Origin: Corynebacterium bouchesdurhonense
GTDB taxonomy: Bacteria; Actinomycetota; Actinomycetes; Mycobacteriales; Mycobacteriaceae
Reading direction: 5' to 3'
NCBI RefSeq assembly: GCF_900078305.2
Contig: NZ_LT546028.1
Coordinates: forward strand, 1,186,570 to 1,250,569
DNA: 64,000 nucleotides
Shown piece after piece: positions 32,669 through 42,056 of this stretch. How positions within the stretch are numbered: the stretch's first letter is position 1; every line of letters starts with the position of its first letter. The notes below the pieces were generated by a model that worked only from the letters and a program-made list of their open reading frames with translations, made no database searches and was not told where the DNA came from. The translations under genes and the position numbers were made by a program.

Positions 32669-33340
32669 TTACTCGCTTGCGCCCTCGTCGCCCTCGCCAC
32701 CGTCGGCGATCTCGACGGTCTCGTTGGCGTCTGCGCCAGCGTCGGCGCCACCCTCCTCGGCCTCAGCTGCGGCGGCCTCGAGCTCCTCGTCAACCTGCTC
32801 GAAGGTGACGTTGACAACCAGCAGCTCCGGATCGGAGACGAGCTCCGCACCGGCCGGCAGCTGCAGGTCGGACGCGTAGATCACGTCGCCGATCTCCTTG
32901 CCCTCGATGGACACGGCGATCTCGTCCGGGATGTTCAGGGCGTCGATCTCGATCTCCACCACGTCGGCCTCCTGCAGCACCACGGCGTCGTCCGCGGCCT
33001 CGCCCTCGGTGACAACCGGGACCTCGACGGTGACCTTCTCGCCGCGCTTCACGCCGAGCAGGTCGATGTGGTCGATCTCGAGGGTGAGCACGTTCTGGTC
33101 CACGTGCTTGACCATGCTGAGCAGCTTCTCGCCGTCAACCTCGAGCTCCAGGATGGCGTTGGTGCCGTTGTTGCGCACCAGCGCGGTCATCTCGATGCGG
33201 TCCACGGCGAAGTGGACGTTGTCCACGCCGGCCTCGTACAGCACGCCGGGGATCTTGCCATCGCGGCGCAGGCGGCGGGCGGAACCCTTGCCAAACTCTT
33301 CGCGCTTCTCAGCCTGCACAACGGGCGGGGTAATAGCCAT
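32669..33340 (-). CDS. rplY: 50S ribosomal protein L25 (CTC form)
   Basis: A 223-residue long-form L25/CTC protein that binds 5S rRNA. The N-terminal L25 domain holds KREEFGKGSARRLRRDGKIPGVLY. The beta-barrel TL5 C-terminal domain holds HIDLLGVKRGEKVTVEVPV and EIEIDALNIPDEI. A very acidic tail rich in Glu, Asp and Ala ends it. ATG 33340 has AAGGAG seven bases upstream. A long hairpin lies in the leader, and a terminator follows the stop. Confidence 0.96.
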   Translation of the reverse strand: MAITPPVVQAEKREEFGKGSARRLRRDGKIPGVLYEAGVDNVHFAVDRIEMTALVRNNGTNAILELEVDGEKLLSMVKHVDQNVLTLEIDHIDLLGVKRGEKVTVEVPVVTEGEAADDAVVLQEADVVEIEIDALNIPDEIAVSIEGKEIGDVIYASDLQLPAGAELVSDPELLVVNVTFEQVDEELEAAAAEAEEGGADAGADANETVEIADGGEGDEGASE

Positions 33341-33654
33341 AGCTAGCTCCTTCTGGGTTGAAGGGCCGCGGGGCGATAGGAAACGCCCGCGACCACTGAA
33401 CGGGTGTGCTCGTCGAGTGATCGCGGGCTTGGCGCGCGCGTGCGCGCAAAGTCGCTGTATCGAATCGCGCCGATAACGGCCCATGCGCGGGCCCTCGCCG
33501 AGACCGCTCAAGGGTAGCAAGTGGCCCACCCACAGGCCAAACCCGGGGCGGGCGGGCTGTCCACTCAAGTGCTCGCCGGGCCCTAGCCGGGCCCGCGGAC
33601 GCGCCTTTAACGTGTGGGGCGAACCTGTCAAACTTCATACCAAGTGGGGGAAAG
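33341..33654. other. Intergenic region between rplY and an ESX/PPE-like gene
   Basis: This 314-base gap separates divergent genes. It holds the rplY ribosome site (33348-33353) and a 13-bp hairpin (33385-33428). A GATACA -10-like box for rplY is near 33456-33461. For the rightward gene there is a GGGGGAAAG ribosome site near 33645. I see no small open frame or RNA gene with confidence. Confidence 0.6.
33385..33428 (-). promoter_or_regulatory. Leader hairpin upstream of rplY
   Basis: GCCCGCGACCACT (33385-33397) pairs with AGTGATCGCGGGC (33416-33428), a 13-bp stem with one wobble and an 18-base loop, followed leftwards by GTTTCC. It sits 45 bases before the rplY start, inside the likely transcript. 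It may be an attenuator or a ribosomal-protein autoregulatory leader. Confidence 0.5.
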
Positions 33655-35718
33655 TTGCAAAACGTGCGAATCGATGTCGATGCGGTGCAGCGCGCCGTGG
33701 ACCAGCTCAAGGCCATCCACGGCGGGCTCGGCGCCGGGTTCGGGCCCGCGGGTGGGCTCGCGGCGTTCACCGCGGCGTCCGGCTACCGCGATGCGGGGCG
33801 CGGGATGGGGCGCGTGTCCGGACACTACGCGCCGGAGGCGGTGCGTGTGTTCGCGAGCCACGTGATGGACACCGCGGTGACCGCCGAGGTCAATCTCAAG
33901 AATGCATTGCTTGCCGACGGCACCTGGGCCCGCGCCCTGACCAGCATCCAGCGCCCAGCCGCTGGCGGTGTGCGCGGCGGGCTGGGGAACTACGTGCCGA
34001 ACACGCGCGCCGTGAACGCGCGGGCGACGGACTTCGCGCCCCACAGCCCGGTCGTGGGCTACGACCCGGCGCTGCTGCCGCTGAACAACAAGCTGGCTGC
34101 CTCCAACTTCGCCGCGCCCGCCGTGGAAGCCGCGTACTGGGAGGGTGTGGCCGCGCAGATCACGGCCGCGGTGCACGAGCTCTTCGGTCCGCGTCAGGCG
34201 CTGGCCACCTCCGCCGAGACCGACTGGGTGCGCCGGGGCGACCAGCGGATCAGCCGGGTGCAGCGCGCGGGCGCAGTCTTCGCGGCGAACGCCCACCGCA
34301 TGGCGGCGCACTCGGGCGCGCTCGGCAGCGCGATCGGCAGCGAGGCGGTGATGGCGGCCGCGGCATCGGCCACGTACCTGGCCATCGTGCACCCGGTGGC
34401 GCGCAAAACCTTCGAGCAGGCGTACCTGGCGGCCTACCCGCCGCGCGCGGCCGCGGGGCTGTCGGCCACCGTCCCGGCCTTTACCAAGCTCCTGCCGGAC
34501 CTGGACCGCATCTCCGGCGACCCGTTCTCCATCGACGAGCTGTCCGCGCCGACGTCCCCGTCCTTCGAGGCCTCGCCGCTGCCCACCGTGGTGCGCGAGG
34601 CGCTCGAGGCGCACGGGCACAAGGACCTAGCGCACGCGTCGACGCCGGCGGACGTGATTGGCCAGTACGGCCAGCCCAACCCTGACGTGCTGCAGGCGAT
34701 CGCGGCGGGCGCCACCCCCACGCAGGCGGCCGCCGTGGCCGCGCCGCACATGCCGCCGACGCTTCACCCGGGCACCACGCCGGCAGGTGGGGCCTTGCCA
34801 CTGCAGAGCGCGGCGGCGCGCCTCGCGCCGGCGCTAGGCAACGTGGGCGCGACGACGCTGCTCGGGGTCCCGGCTGGGCGGACGGCGCCCGCGGGTTCGA
34901 AGTTGGCGGCACTACCCGCCGCGCCAGCCGGCCAGGGTGCCGGCGCCGCTCCCGCGGCGGCCGGGGCGCCGACCGGGGCCGGCCGCCATAGGGCCGCGAA
35001 CCAGGGGGGGCAGTCCGCGCGCGGCGCGGGCGCCGGGACCGGCGCTGGCTTCGGCGCAGACCACGCGGGGGCGCGGGCGGGGGTGCCCGCTGGAAGTGCC
35101 GGGAGCGGGGCCGGCGCCGGGAGCGGGGCCGACGCCACCGGCGGCCGGCACGCGGCCGCCCCTGGTGCCGCCGTGCGCGCGGCGGGGTTGGACGCCACCC
35201 GTCCGGTGCAGGCGGCCTCTCTGGCACCCGGCGGGTTCGGCGGCATGGGCATCCCGGCGGCGAAGGGTCGCCAGGGTGGTGCCGCGCCGGTCCCGGCGGG
35301 CGGCCTCGGCGGCGGGGCAGTGGCTGGGCTTCCCGCCGGGTTCGGCGGGCTTGGGGGAGTAAGTAGCGCGGGTGGGCCGGGCGGCGCGGCCGGTGCCGGC
35401 GGGTTGGCGGGCGCGGCCGGTGCCGGCGGGTTGGCGGGCGCGGCCGGGTTCGCCGGGTCTGCGGGGACTGTGGGCACGGGTTCGGTTGCGTCGCCCCACG
35501 CCGCGCCCGGCGGCGCCGGGCAGTCGCGTGCCATGGCCATGGGCGGTGCGCCTATGGCCGGGGGCGGTGCCGGCCGCGGGGGCGAGCGCAAGGGCGGCCG
35601 CAAGGTGAAGGCGGTGACCAGCGCGGTCGAGCGGGAGGGCAACCTCCAGGCGCTACTCGGAGACGCCCCGCTCGTGCTCCCGCCTGTGATCGGCGACGAG
35701 GTGCGCAGCCGCGGCTAG
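33655..35718 (+). CDS. Large Ala/Gly-rich ESX/PPE-like protein
   Basis: A 687-residue protein with an N-terminal helical domain of about 330 residues beginning VRIDVDAVQRAVDQLKAIHGGLG, reminiscent of WXG100/PPE-type helical bundles. A region of about 300 residues that is almost only Ala, Gly, Pro, Ser and Thr follows, with tandem repeats. It ends in a conserved-looking tail AVEREGNLQALLGDAPLVLP plus PVIGDEVR. Tails of this kind occur in actinobacterial type VII secretion-linked proteins, to my memory. No signal peptide and no ESX genes are nearby. TTG 33655 or GTG 33664 could be the start. Its stop overlaps the pat stop (CTAG). Confidence 0.7.
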   Translation: MQNVRIDVDAVQRAVDQLKAIHGGLGAGFGPAGGLAAFTAASGYRDAGRGMGRVSGHYAPEAVRVFASHVMDTAVTAEVNLKNALLADGTWARALTSIQRPAAGGVRGGLGNYVPNTRAVNARATDFAPHSPVVGYDPALLPLNNKLAASNFAAPAVEAAYWEGVAAQITAAVHELFGPRQALATSAETDWVRRGDQRISRVQRAGAVFAANAHRMAAHSGALGSAIGSEAVMAAAASATYLAIVHPVARKTFEQAYLAAYPPRAAAGLSATVPAFTKLLPDLDRISGDPFSIDELSAPTSPSFEASPLPTVVREALEAHGHKDLAHASTPADVIGQYGQPNPDVLQAIAAGATPTQAAAVAAPHMPPTLHPGTTPAGGALPLQSAAARLAPALGNVGATTLLGVPAGRTAPAGSKLAALPAAPAGQGAGAAPAAAGAPTGAGRHRAANQGGQSARGAGAGTGAGFGADHAGARAGVPAGSAGSGAGAGSGADATGGRHAAAPGAAVRAAGLDATRPVQAASLAPGGFGGMGIPAAKGRQGGAAPVPAGGLGGGAVAGLPAGFGGLGGVSSAGGPGGAAGAGGLAGAAGAGGLAGAAGFAGSAGTVGTGSVASPHAAPGGAGQSRAMAMGGAPMAGGGAGRGGERKGGRKVKAVTSAVEREGNLQALLGDAPLVLPPVIGDEVRSRG
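35384..35447. repeat. 27-bp tandem repeat in the Ala/Gly-rich region
   Basis: The unit starting GCGCGGCCGGTGCCGGCGGG occurs at 35384-35410 and 35411-35437 without change, followed by a partial third copy to 35447. It encodes GGLAGAAGA-type repeats in the low-complexity part of the ESX/PPE-like protein. Perfect identity suggests recent duplication. Confidence 0.85.
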
Positions 35719-36767
35719 CGGGCGCCGGCGGAGACGGCTTCCCAGGCAGCCAGGAACGCGGCAGACTCCGCTTCGTTGGTGACGGTGACGCGGATGCCCT
35801 CGGGGAACGCGCGAACCAGCACACCCTCGGCGGCGATCCGCTCGGCCAGCGCGGCGGGCGCCTCGTCCACCCGTTCGGCGGGGATCCAGATGAAGTTTGC
35901 TTGCGAGGCCGGCACGCCGTACGCGGCCAGCCGCTCGGCGACCAACTCGCGCTGCGCAACGGTCCCGTCGACGCGGCGGCGCAGCTCTTCGCCCGCCGCC
36001 AACGAGGCCGTGGCCGCGACCTGCGCGATCGAGCTCACGGAAAACGGCACCGCCACCTTGTTCAGCGCTTCGATGATCGGTTCGGGGCCGAAGGCGTAGC
36101 CGATGCGCGCGCCCGCCAGCCCGTACGCCTTGGAGAACGTGCGCAGGCCCACCACGTTCGGGTACTTCAGTATCTCCTCCGTTGCCACCGGGGTGTCGGC
36201 GGCGCGGTTGTACTCGAAGTAAGCCTCGTCCAGGGCAACCAGCACGCCGGGCGGTACCTCGTGCATGAACTCGGCGAACTCGCCGGTGGTGATCGTAGTG
36301 CCCGTTGGGTTGTTCGGGTTGCAGACGAAGATGAGCTTCGTGCGCTCGGTGACGGCCGCGGCCATCGCCGGCAGGTCGAGGCCGTGCTCGCTTGTCAACG
36401 CAACCGGCACGGGCGTCGCCCCAGCCACCCGCGTGAAGATCGGGTAGGCCTCGAAGCTGCGCCACGGGAACACCACCTCGTCGCGAGGCTGGGTAGCGAG
36501 CACCACCAGCTGCTGGCACAGGGCGGACGAGCCCGTGCCCACGGCGACCTGCTCCACCGCCACGCCGAGGTGGGTGGCGAGCGCCCGGCGAATGCCTAAG
36601 GCGCCCATGTCGGGGTAGCGGTTGATGCCCGCCACCGCGCGCACCATCGCCTCCTCGACCGCGGGCAGCGGCCCCTCGGCGAGCTCGTTGGACGACAGCT
36701 TCACCGCCAGCTCGTTGCGCGCACCCGGCACGTACGCCGGCAGGTCCGCCAAATCAGGTCGAATCAT
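35715..36767 (-). CDS. pat: Aromatic amino acid / histidinol-phosphate-type aminotransferase
   Basis: A 350-residue class I/II PLP aminotransferase of the HisC/Pat group. It has KLSSNELAEGPLPAV at the N terminus, ELVFPWRSFEAYP-like VVFPWRSFEAYP, CNPNNPTGT, LDEAYFEY and the PLP lysine in TFSKAYGLAGARIGY. The FPWRSFEAYP and absence from a his operon favour the phenylalanine aminotransferase Pat over HisC. It follows prs by 19 bases on the same strand. Confidence 0.88.
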   Translation of the reverse strand: MIRPDLADLPAYVPGARNELAVKLSSNELAEGPLPAVEEAMVRAVAGINRYPDMGALGIRRALATHLGVAVEQVAVGTGSSALCQQLVVLATQPRDEVVFPWRSFEAYPIFTRVAGATPVPVALTSEHGLDLPAMAAAVTERTKLIFVCNPNNPTGTTITTGEFAEFMHEVPPGVLVALDEAYFEYNRAADTPVATEEILKYPNVVGLRTFSKAYGLAGARIGYAFGPEPIIEALNKVAVPFSVSSIAQVAATASLAAGEELRRRVDGTVAQRELVAERLAAYGVPASQANFIWIPAERVDEAPAALAERIAAEGVLVRAFPEGIRVTVTNEAESAAFLAAWEAVSAGAR

Positions 36768-36786
36768 GCGGGTTCTGCGCCGCGGC

Positions 36787-37764
36787 CTAGGCCTGGCCCT
36801 CGAAGAGGGTGGTCACCGAGCCGTTCTCGAAGATCTCGCGAATGGTCTTTGCCAGCAGCGGGGCGATCGAGAGCACGGTGAGGTTGTTCCAGCCCTCGGT
36901 GTCCTGCGGCAGGGTGTCGGTGGTGATGACCTCCTCGGCGCCGCACTCGTTGAGGCGTTCGCGGGCGGGGTCGGAGAACACGCCGTGGGTGCACGCGATG
37001 ACCACCGAGTTCGCGCCGGCCTCCTTCAGCACGCCGACCGCGCCCGAGATGGTGCCGCCGGTGTCGATCATATCGTCGAGCAGGATGCAGTCCTTGCCCT
37101 CGACCTCGCCGACCACGCGGTTGGACACGACCTTGTTCGCCGCGTCAATGTCGCGGGTCTTGTGCACGAAGGCCATCGGGGCATCCCCCAGCATGTTGGC
37201 CCACTTCTCGGCCGTCTTCACGCGGCCGGCGTCGGGGGACACCACGCAGAGGTTGTCCAGCGGGTACTTGGACTTGATGTAATCCACCAGGATCGGCATG
37301 GCGTGCATGTGGTCGACCGGGCCGTCGAAGAAGCCCTGGATCTGGTCGGTGTGCAGGTCCACGGACACAATGCGGTCCGCGCCGGCGGCGGTGAGCAAGT
37401 CCGCGATCAGGCGGGCGGAAATCGGCTCGCGCCCGCGGTGCTTCTTGTCCTGGCGCGCGTACGGGTAGAAGGGAAGGATCGCGGTGATGCGCTTGGCGGA
37501 GCCGCGCTTGAGCGCGTCGATCATGATGAGCTGCTCCACCAGCCACTTGTTCAGCGGCTGGGTGTGGGACTGCATGACAAAGCAGTCCGCGCCGCGCACC
37601 GATTCCTCGAAGCGGATGAAGATCTCGCCGTTCGCAAAATCGCGCGCGGTGGTGGGAACCAGCTCGATGCCCAGTTCCTTGGCCACCGCCTCAGCCAGTT
37701 CGGGGTGTGCGCGGCCCGAAAATACCTTCAGGTCCTTGTGGCTTTCCGTGGAGTAACCAGTCAT
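36787..37764 (-). CDS. prs: Ribose-phosphate pyrophosphokinase
   Basis: A 325-residue PRPP synthase supplying nucleotide, histidine and arabinogalactan precursors. It shows FSGRAHPELAEAVAKELG, FANGEIFIRFEESVRGADCFV, the flexible loop PYARQDKKHRGREPISA, VVSPDAGRVKTAEKWA and the PRPP loop CILLDDMIDTGGT. It starts nine bases after glmU, an arrangement common in actinobacteria. Confidence 0.97.
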   Translation of the reverse strand: MTGYSTESHKDLKVFSGRAHPELAEAVAKELGIELVPTTARDFANGEIFIRFEESVRGADCFVMQSHTQPLNKWLVEQLIMIDALKRGSAKRITAILPFYPYARQDKKHRGREPISARLIADLLTAAGADRIVSVDLHTDQIQGFFDGPVDHMHAMPILVDYIKSKYPLDNLCVVSPDAGRVKTAEKWANMLGDAPMAFVHKTRDIDAANKVVSNRVVGEVEGKDCILLDDMIDTGGTISGAVGVLKEAGANSVVIACTHGVFSDPARERLNECGAEEVITTDTLPQDTEGWNNLTVLSIAPLLAKTIREIFENGSVTTLFEGQA

Positions 37765-37773
37765 GTTGTTCCC

Positions 37774-39216
37774 TTAACCCTGTTCGCGTGCTTTGCGTGC
37801 GGCTTCCGCCGCCTCGGTGCCCGGGCGGTGTTCTTCCACCCAGCCTTCGATGTTTCGCTGGCGACCTTCCTTCACGGCAAGCGCGCCGGGCGGCACATCC
37901 TTGGTCAACACTGTACCCGCGCCCGTGTAGGCCCCGTCGCCGACAGTCACCGGAGCCACGAACATCGTGTCGGAGCCGGTGCGGCAGTAGTTGCCGATGG
38001 TGGTGTGGTGTTTGTTCACGCCGTCGTAGTTCGCAAACACCGAGGAGGCGCCGATGTTGGACTCGACGCCCACCGTTGCGTCGCCGATGTAGGTCAGGTG
38101 CGGCACCTTAGAGCCCTCGCCGATCTTGGCGTTCTTTGACTCCACGAAGCCGCCGAGCTTGCCGCGCGCGCCGAGCTCGGTGCCCGGGCGGATGTAGGTG
38201 AAGGGGCCGACGCTGGCGTCCTCGCCGATCACGCCGAGCTCGCCCTGGGTGCGGACCACCTTCGCGCGGGCGCCGATCTCCATGTCGTTCAGCGTGGTGT
38301 CGGGGCCGATCTCCGCGCCGTCGCCGATCACGGTGGAGCCCCACAGCTGGGTGTTGGGGTGGATGACCACGTCGCGGCCGATCTCCACCTCCACGCCGAT
38401 CCAGGTGGTGGCCGGGTCGATCACGGTCGCGCCGGCGCGCATGGCCTGCTCCACCAGGCGGCGGTTGAGCTCTTTGCCGGCCGCGGCGAGCTGCACCCGA
38501 TCGTTCACGCCGGCCAGCTCGCGCGGGTCGGGGGCGGTGAACGCGGCCACCTTCTTGCCGTCGCCGCGAGCGATGCCCAGCACGTCGGTGATGTAGAGCT
38601 CGCCCTGGGCGTTGTCGGTGTTGATGCGGGTCAGCGCGTCGCGCAGCACCGCGCCGTCGAAAGCGAAGACCCCGGAGTTGACCTCGCGCACGCGGCGCTG
38701 CTCGTCGGAGGCGTCCTTCTCCTCCACGATCTCGGTCACGGCTCCGTCTGCGTCGCGGATGATGCGCCCGTAGCCGGTGGGGTTATCAAACTCGAGGCTG
38801 AGCACGGTCACCGCCGCCCCCTGCGACTCGTGCGCGTCAACCAGCGCGCCGATGGTCTCGGAGCGCAGAAGCGGCACGTCGCCGTTGGTCACCACCACGG
38901 TGCCGTTGAAATCCGGGATGGCGGACAGCGCCACCTGTACCGCATGGCCGGTGCCGTTCTGCTCCTCCTGCACCGCCTGACGGATCTCCACGCCGAGCTG
39001 CGCCGCGATGGTGTCCACCGCCGGCGCGACCTGCTCGCGCTGGTGGCCAACCACGGCCACAAGGTAGTTCGGGTGGACCCCGGCCGCCGCGTGCAGCGAG
39101 TGGGAGAGCATGCTGCGCCCGCCGATTTCGTGCAGCGTTTTCTGGCGGTCGGATTTCATGCGGGTGCCGGCGCCGGCCGCGAGCACGACTACGGCGCGTT
39201 CAAGGTGGTTGGCCAC
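37774..39216 (-). CDS. glmU: Bifunctional UDP-GlcNAc pyrophosphorylase / glucosamine-1-P acetyltransferase
   Basis: A 480-residue two-domain enzyme making UDP-GlcNAc for peptidoglycan. The N-terminal uridyltransferase has VLAAGAGTRMKSDRQKTLHEIGG and the VVVTNGDVPLLR metal site. The C-terminal left-handed beta helix includes GPFTYIRPGTELG, NIGASSVFANYDGVNKHHTTIG and the acetyl-CoA contact GAYTGAGTVLTKDV. The GTG start has AAGGAG eight bases upstream. It heads the glmU-prs-pat unit. Confidence 0.97.
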   Translation of the reverse strand: MANHLERAVVVLAAGAGTRMKSDRQKTLHEIGGRSMLSHSLHAAAGVHPNYLVAVVGHQREQVAPAVDTIAAQLGVEIRQAVQEEQNGTGHAVQVALSAIPDFNGTVVVTNGDVPLLRSETIGALVDAHESQGAAVTVLSLEFDNPTGYGRIIRDADGAVTEIVEEKDASDEQRRVREVNSGVFAFDGAVLRDALTRINTDNAQGELYITDVLGIARGDGKKVAAFTAPDPRELAGVNDRVQLAAAGKELNRRLVEQAMRAGATVIDPATTWIGVEVEIGRDVVIHPNTQLWGSTVIGDGAEIGPDTTLNDMEIGARAKVVRTQGELGVIGEDASVGPFTYIRPGTELGARGKLGGFVESKNAKIGEGSKVPHLTYIGDATVGVESNIGASSVFANYDGVNKHHTTIGNYCRTGSDTMFVAPVTVGDGAYTGAGTVLTKDVPPGALAVKEGRQRNIEGWVEEHRPGTEAAEAARKAREQG

Positions 39217-39262
39217 GCGAATTCTCCTTGTGGGTTGAGTTTTCCGCCGACCAGCATAACGC

Positions 39263-40495
39263 CTAGCCGCGCGCCGCCGAGACGTCTTTCAGCCGCGCCG
39301 CGCCCGCAACGCCGGCGTAGCCGATCGCAGCGAGGAAGATCAGCGCCGCCCGCGGCCCGAGCAGGGACACGGCGGAGGAGACGGCGCCGACGACGAGCAG
39401 CACCACGCCCATCACGGTGTTGGACGCGCCGGTGATCAGGGTGCGGCGGTCGCCCTCCGCCATGTCCACCAGGTACGTCTTGCGCGATACGCGCACCGCG
39501 GTGTGCGCGAGATTCACCAGGAAGAAGCCGAGGGGCATGACCCAGGCGTTGACGGGAGCGTCGAAAAGCGATGCGCTCACCACCAGCAGGACGAGCACGG
39601 TCGAGGCGAAGCCGGCCGCCCACGCCATCGTGCTTTTCGACGACCGGTCCGAGAGCGCGCCCGACACCCGCCCGCCGAGCAGGCTGGCCCCGCCGGAGGC
39701 GATGACAAAGGCGCCGAGCCCGGTCAGGTCCGCCCCCTGCTGGCTGGCCAGCACCACGATGAACGGCGTGGATAGCGCCGTGACCAAAAGCAGCGAGCGC
39801 ACGATGAGGAAGCGCTGCAGATCCCGGTCGCCCTTGACCAGCTCCCAGGTGCGGCGCAGGCTGCTGCCGCCCGCGCGCTCGGTGACCTCCGCCTCCGGCT
39901 CCTCGATGCGCGAAAACACCACCGAGGCCAGCGCCCACGTCGAGGCGCCGAGGCCGAGGAGGGCGGCGAGCGCCCACCGCGGCAGGTCGTTGGGGATGAA
40001 GGCGAGGATCAGGCCGATGGCCAGGGTGAACGCGCCCGCGAGCTCCGTGGCGCGGCCGGTGATGTCGCCGCGGTGGCCCTTCGAGATGGTGCGGCCCTGC
40101 ACGTCCTTGCCCGCGATCGAGCAGATGGCGCGAAATACCGCCTGCACCGCCAACAGCGTCACCACCAGCCCGCCGAGCGCGTGCCCGGAGAACAGGAGCG
40201 CGCTCACCGCGATCAGGCCCGCGGCCGCCGCCTGGCCCCAGGAGCCGATCAGCCACGCGCGCTTGCGCGAGGGCTGCGACGTCAGCCACGGCGTGAGCGC
40301 GGCCTGCGGCAGCATCGAGCCGGACTCGCGCACCGGCACCAGCATGGAGGTGTAGACGGACGGCACCCCCGCGGCGGTGAACAGCCAGGGCAGCACCGTT
40401 TTCGGCGCGACGATCTGGTCGCCGATGTTTTGCAGCCCGTTGGACCAGATGAAGCGGCGGGCGTTGCGCTCCTCGTTTGGCAGCGATTCGGTCAT
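39263..40495 (-). CDS. MFS transporter
   Basis: A 410-residue major facilitator with about twelve helices. The N terminus reads MTESLPNEERNARRFIWSNGLQNIGDQIVAPKTVLPWLF, and the middle loop has RTWELVKGDRDLQRFLIVRSLLL. GRVSGALSDRSSKSTM carries the second MFS-A-like motif. The substrate is not evident; resistance or metabolite export is usual for this shape. ATG 40495 is only about 55 bases from the divergent multicopper oxidase, so both share a short promoter region. Two iterated-motif variants (39558 and 39632) lie within it. Confidence 0.85.
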   Translation of the reverse strand: MTESLPNEERNARRFIWSNGLQNIGDQIVAPKTVLPWLFTAAGVPSVYTSMLVPVRESGSMLPQAALTPWLTSQPSRKRAWLIGSWGQAAAAGLIAVSALLFSGHALGGLVVTLLAVQAVFRAICSIAGKDVQGRTISKGHRGDITGRATELAGAFTLAIGLILAFIPNDLPRWALAALLGLGASTWALASVVFSRIEEPEAEVTERAGGSSLRRTWELVKGDRDLQRFLIVRSLLLVTALSTPFIVVLASQQGADLTGLGAFVIASGGASLLGGRVSGALSDRSSKSTMAWAAGFASTVLVLLVVSASLFDAPVNAWVMPLGFFLVNLAHTAVRVSRKTYLVDMAEGDRRTLITGASNTVMGVVLLVVGAVSSAVSLLGPRAALIFLAAIGYAGVAGAARLKDVSAARG

Positions 40496-40550
40496 AGCGC
40501 GGATAGTAGGATCATTGGAGGAAATCGGCGAACTTGGAGGAGCAATGACC

Positions 40551-42020
40551 ATGAGTAGAAGGACGTTTTTCAAAGGCGCGGTGGTGACGGCGGTCGCCGC
40601 CGCCACCGCTTCGGCTGCCGCGGCGTGCTCCGACCAGCCAACCCCGCTCGGCTCGGACGCCGACGCGCGCCCGCTGCGCATCCCGCCGCTGGAGGAGGGC
40701 ACCCTCGAGGGCAACGTGCGCCGCTTCGAGCTCACCGCGCAGGAGGGCGAGTTCGAGATGATCCCCGGCACCATGACCAAGACGTGGGGGTTCAACGGCC
40801 CGTACCAGGGCCCGACGCTCTACATGCGCCGCGGCGAGCACATCGAGATGACGGTGCGCAACGAGCTGCCGGAGCCCACGGTGGTGCACTGGCACGGCAT
40901 GCACCTGCCGGCCGCCGCGGACGGAGGCCCGGCGCTGATGTTCCCGCCGGGCGAGAGTTGGTCCCCGTCCTGGACCGTGGATCAGCCCGCGGCCACCTGC
41001 TGGTACCACCCCCACCCGCACCAGGCCTCGGCGGTGCACGCCTACCGCGGCCTTGCCGGGGGCATTGTGCTTGACGACGACACCTCCTACACCGGCCTCC
41101 CCACCGAGTACGGCGTCGACGACATCCCCGTGATCATCACCGACGCCAACTTCACCGAGGACGGGCAGCTGGACGAGGAAAACGGCTGGGTCGGCTCGAC
41201 CGTCCTGGTCAACGGGATGACCAAGCCGCGTTTCGAGGCGAGCACCCGTCGCCTGCGCCTGCGCGTGCTCAACGGCGCGACCATGCGTTTCCACCACCTG
41301 TCTTTGGGCGTGCCGTTTATGGTGGTGGCCACCGACCAGGGCTATCTCGAGGCACCGGTTGAGGTTGACGGCATCCTGCTCAGCGCGGGCGAGCGCGTGG
41401 AGATCGTGGTGGACCTGAAACCGGGCAAGGACCTGGTGCTGCGCAGCAACGGGGTGCCGGACCTCGGCGGTCTGCCGGACCGCGACACGGCGAAGACGTT
41501 CGGCCTGACCGACAAGTTCGACCTCCTCCACATCGCGGCGCCGCCCGAGACCGCCCCCGAGCCGGAGGCGCTCGCGGAGGGGGTTGTGGCGTTTGATGTG
41601 CCTGCGTCGGCAAGCAAAGAGCGCGAATTCCGCATGAAGGACATGGAAATCAACGGCAAGACGATGGACATGGCCCGCGTGGACGAGGTGGTGGACCACA
41701 AGGGACCCGAGATCTGGCACGTGACCAACGACAACGACGACATGATGCACAACTTCCACGTGCACAACGCGCGCTTCGCCGTGATCGGCGTGGATAACGG
41801 GGACCTGGAGTTCACCACCGGGTGGCACGACACCATCACGGTGCCGCCCCTGGCCACCGTGCACCTCATGGTGGAAATCGGCTACTACCCGGACCCGACG
41901 CTGGCGTACATGTACCACTGCCACATGCTCAACCACGAGGACAAGGGCATGATGGGGCAATTCGTGGTGGTCGAGCCCGGCCAGGAGCCGGACCTTTTCG
42001 TGCCCGGCTGGCACGAGTAG
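40551..42020 (+). CDS. Tat-exported multicopper oxidase
   Basis: A 489-residue three-cupredoxin multicopper oxidase. A twin-arginine leader SRRTFFKGAVVTA is followed by a Cys in the AAACSD region, which may be lipidated. The four copper-ligand blocks are VVHWHGMHLP, CWYHPHPHQ, MMHNFHVHNARF and YHCHMLNHEDKGMMGQF, so the type 1 and trinuclear sites are complete. It probably detoxifies Cu(I) or oxidises metals outside the cell. ATG 40551 is eight bases after GGAGGAG, better placed than ATG 40545. A TAGGAT -10-like box is at 40507-40512. Confidence 0.92.
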   Translation: MSRRTFFKGAVVTAVAAATASAAAACSDQPTPLGSDADARPLRIPPLEEGTLEGNVRRFELTAQEGEFEMIPGTMTKTWGFNGPYQGPTLYMRRGEHIEMTVRNELPEPTVVHWHGMHLPAAADGGPALMFPPGESWSPSWTVDQPAATCWYHPHPHQASAVHAYRGLAGGIVLDDDTSYTGLPTEYGVDDIPVIITDANFTEDGQLDEENGWVGSTVLVNGMTKPRFEASTRRLRLRVLNGATMRFHHLSLGVPFMVVATDQGYLEAPVEVDGILLSAGERVEIVVDLKPGKDLVLRSNGVPDLGGLPDRDTAKTFGLTDKFDLLHIAAPPETAPEPEALAEGVVAFDVPASASKEREFRMKDMEINGKTMDMARVDEVVDHKGPEIWHVTNDNDDMMHNFHVHNARFAVIGVDNGDLEFTTGWHDTITVPPLATVHLMVEIGYYPDPTLAYMYHCHMLNHEDKGMMGQFVVVEPGQEPDLFVPGWHE

Positions 42021-42056
42021 GCGGCGCGGGCGCTGCGCCGGTACTGCGCCGGCGCT

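Noticed and set aside
36390..36401. Another copy of the iterated element (GCTTGTCAACGC) in pat
   Set aside because: It departs from the CGACG half that all accepted copies keep, so it was left out of the count; it may be a decayed copy.
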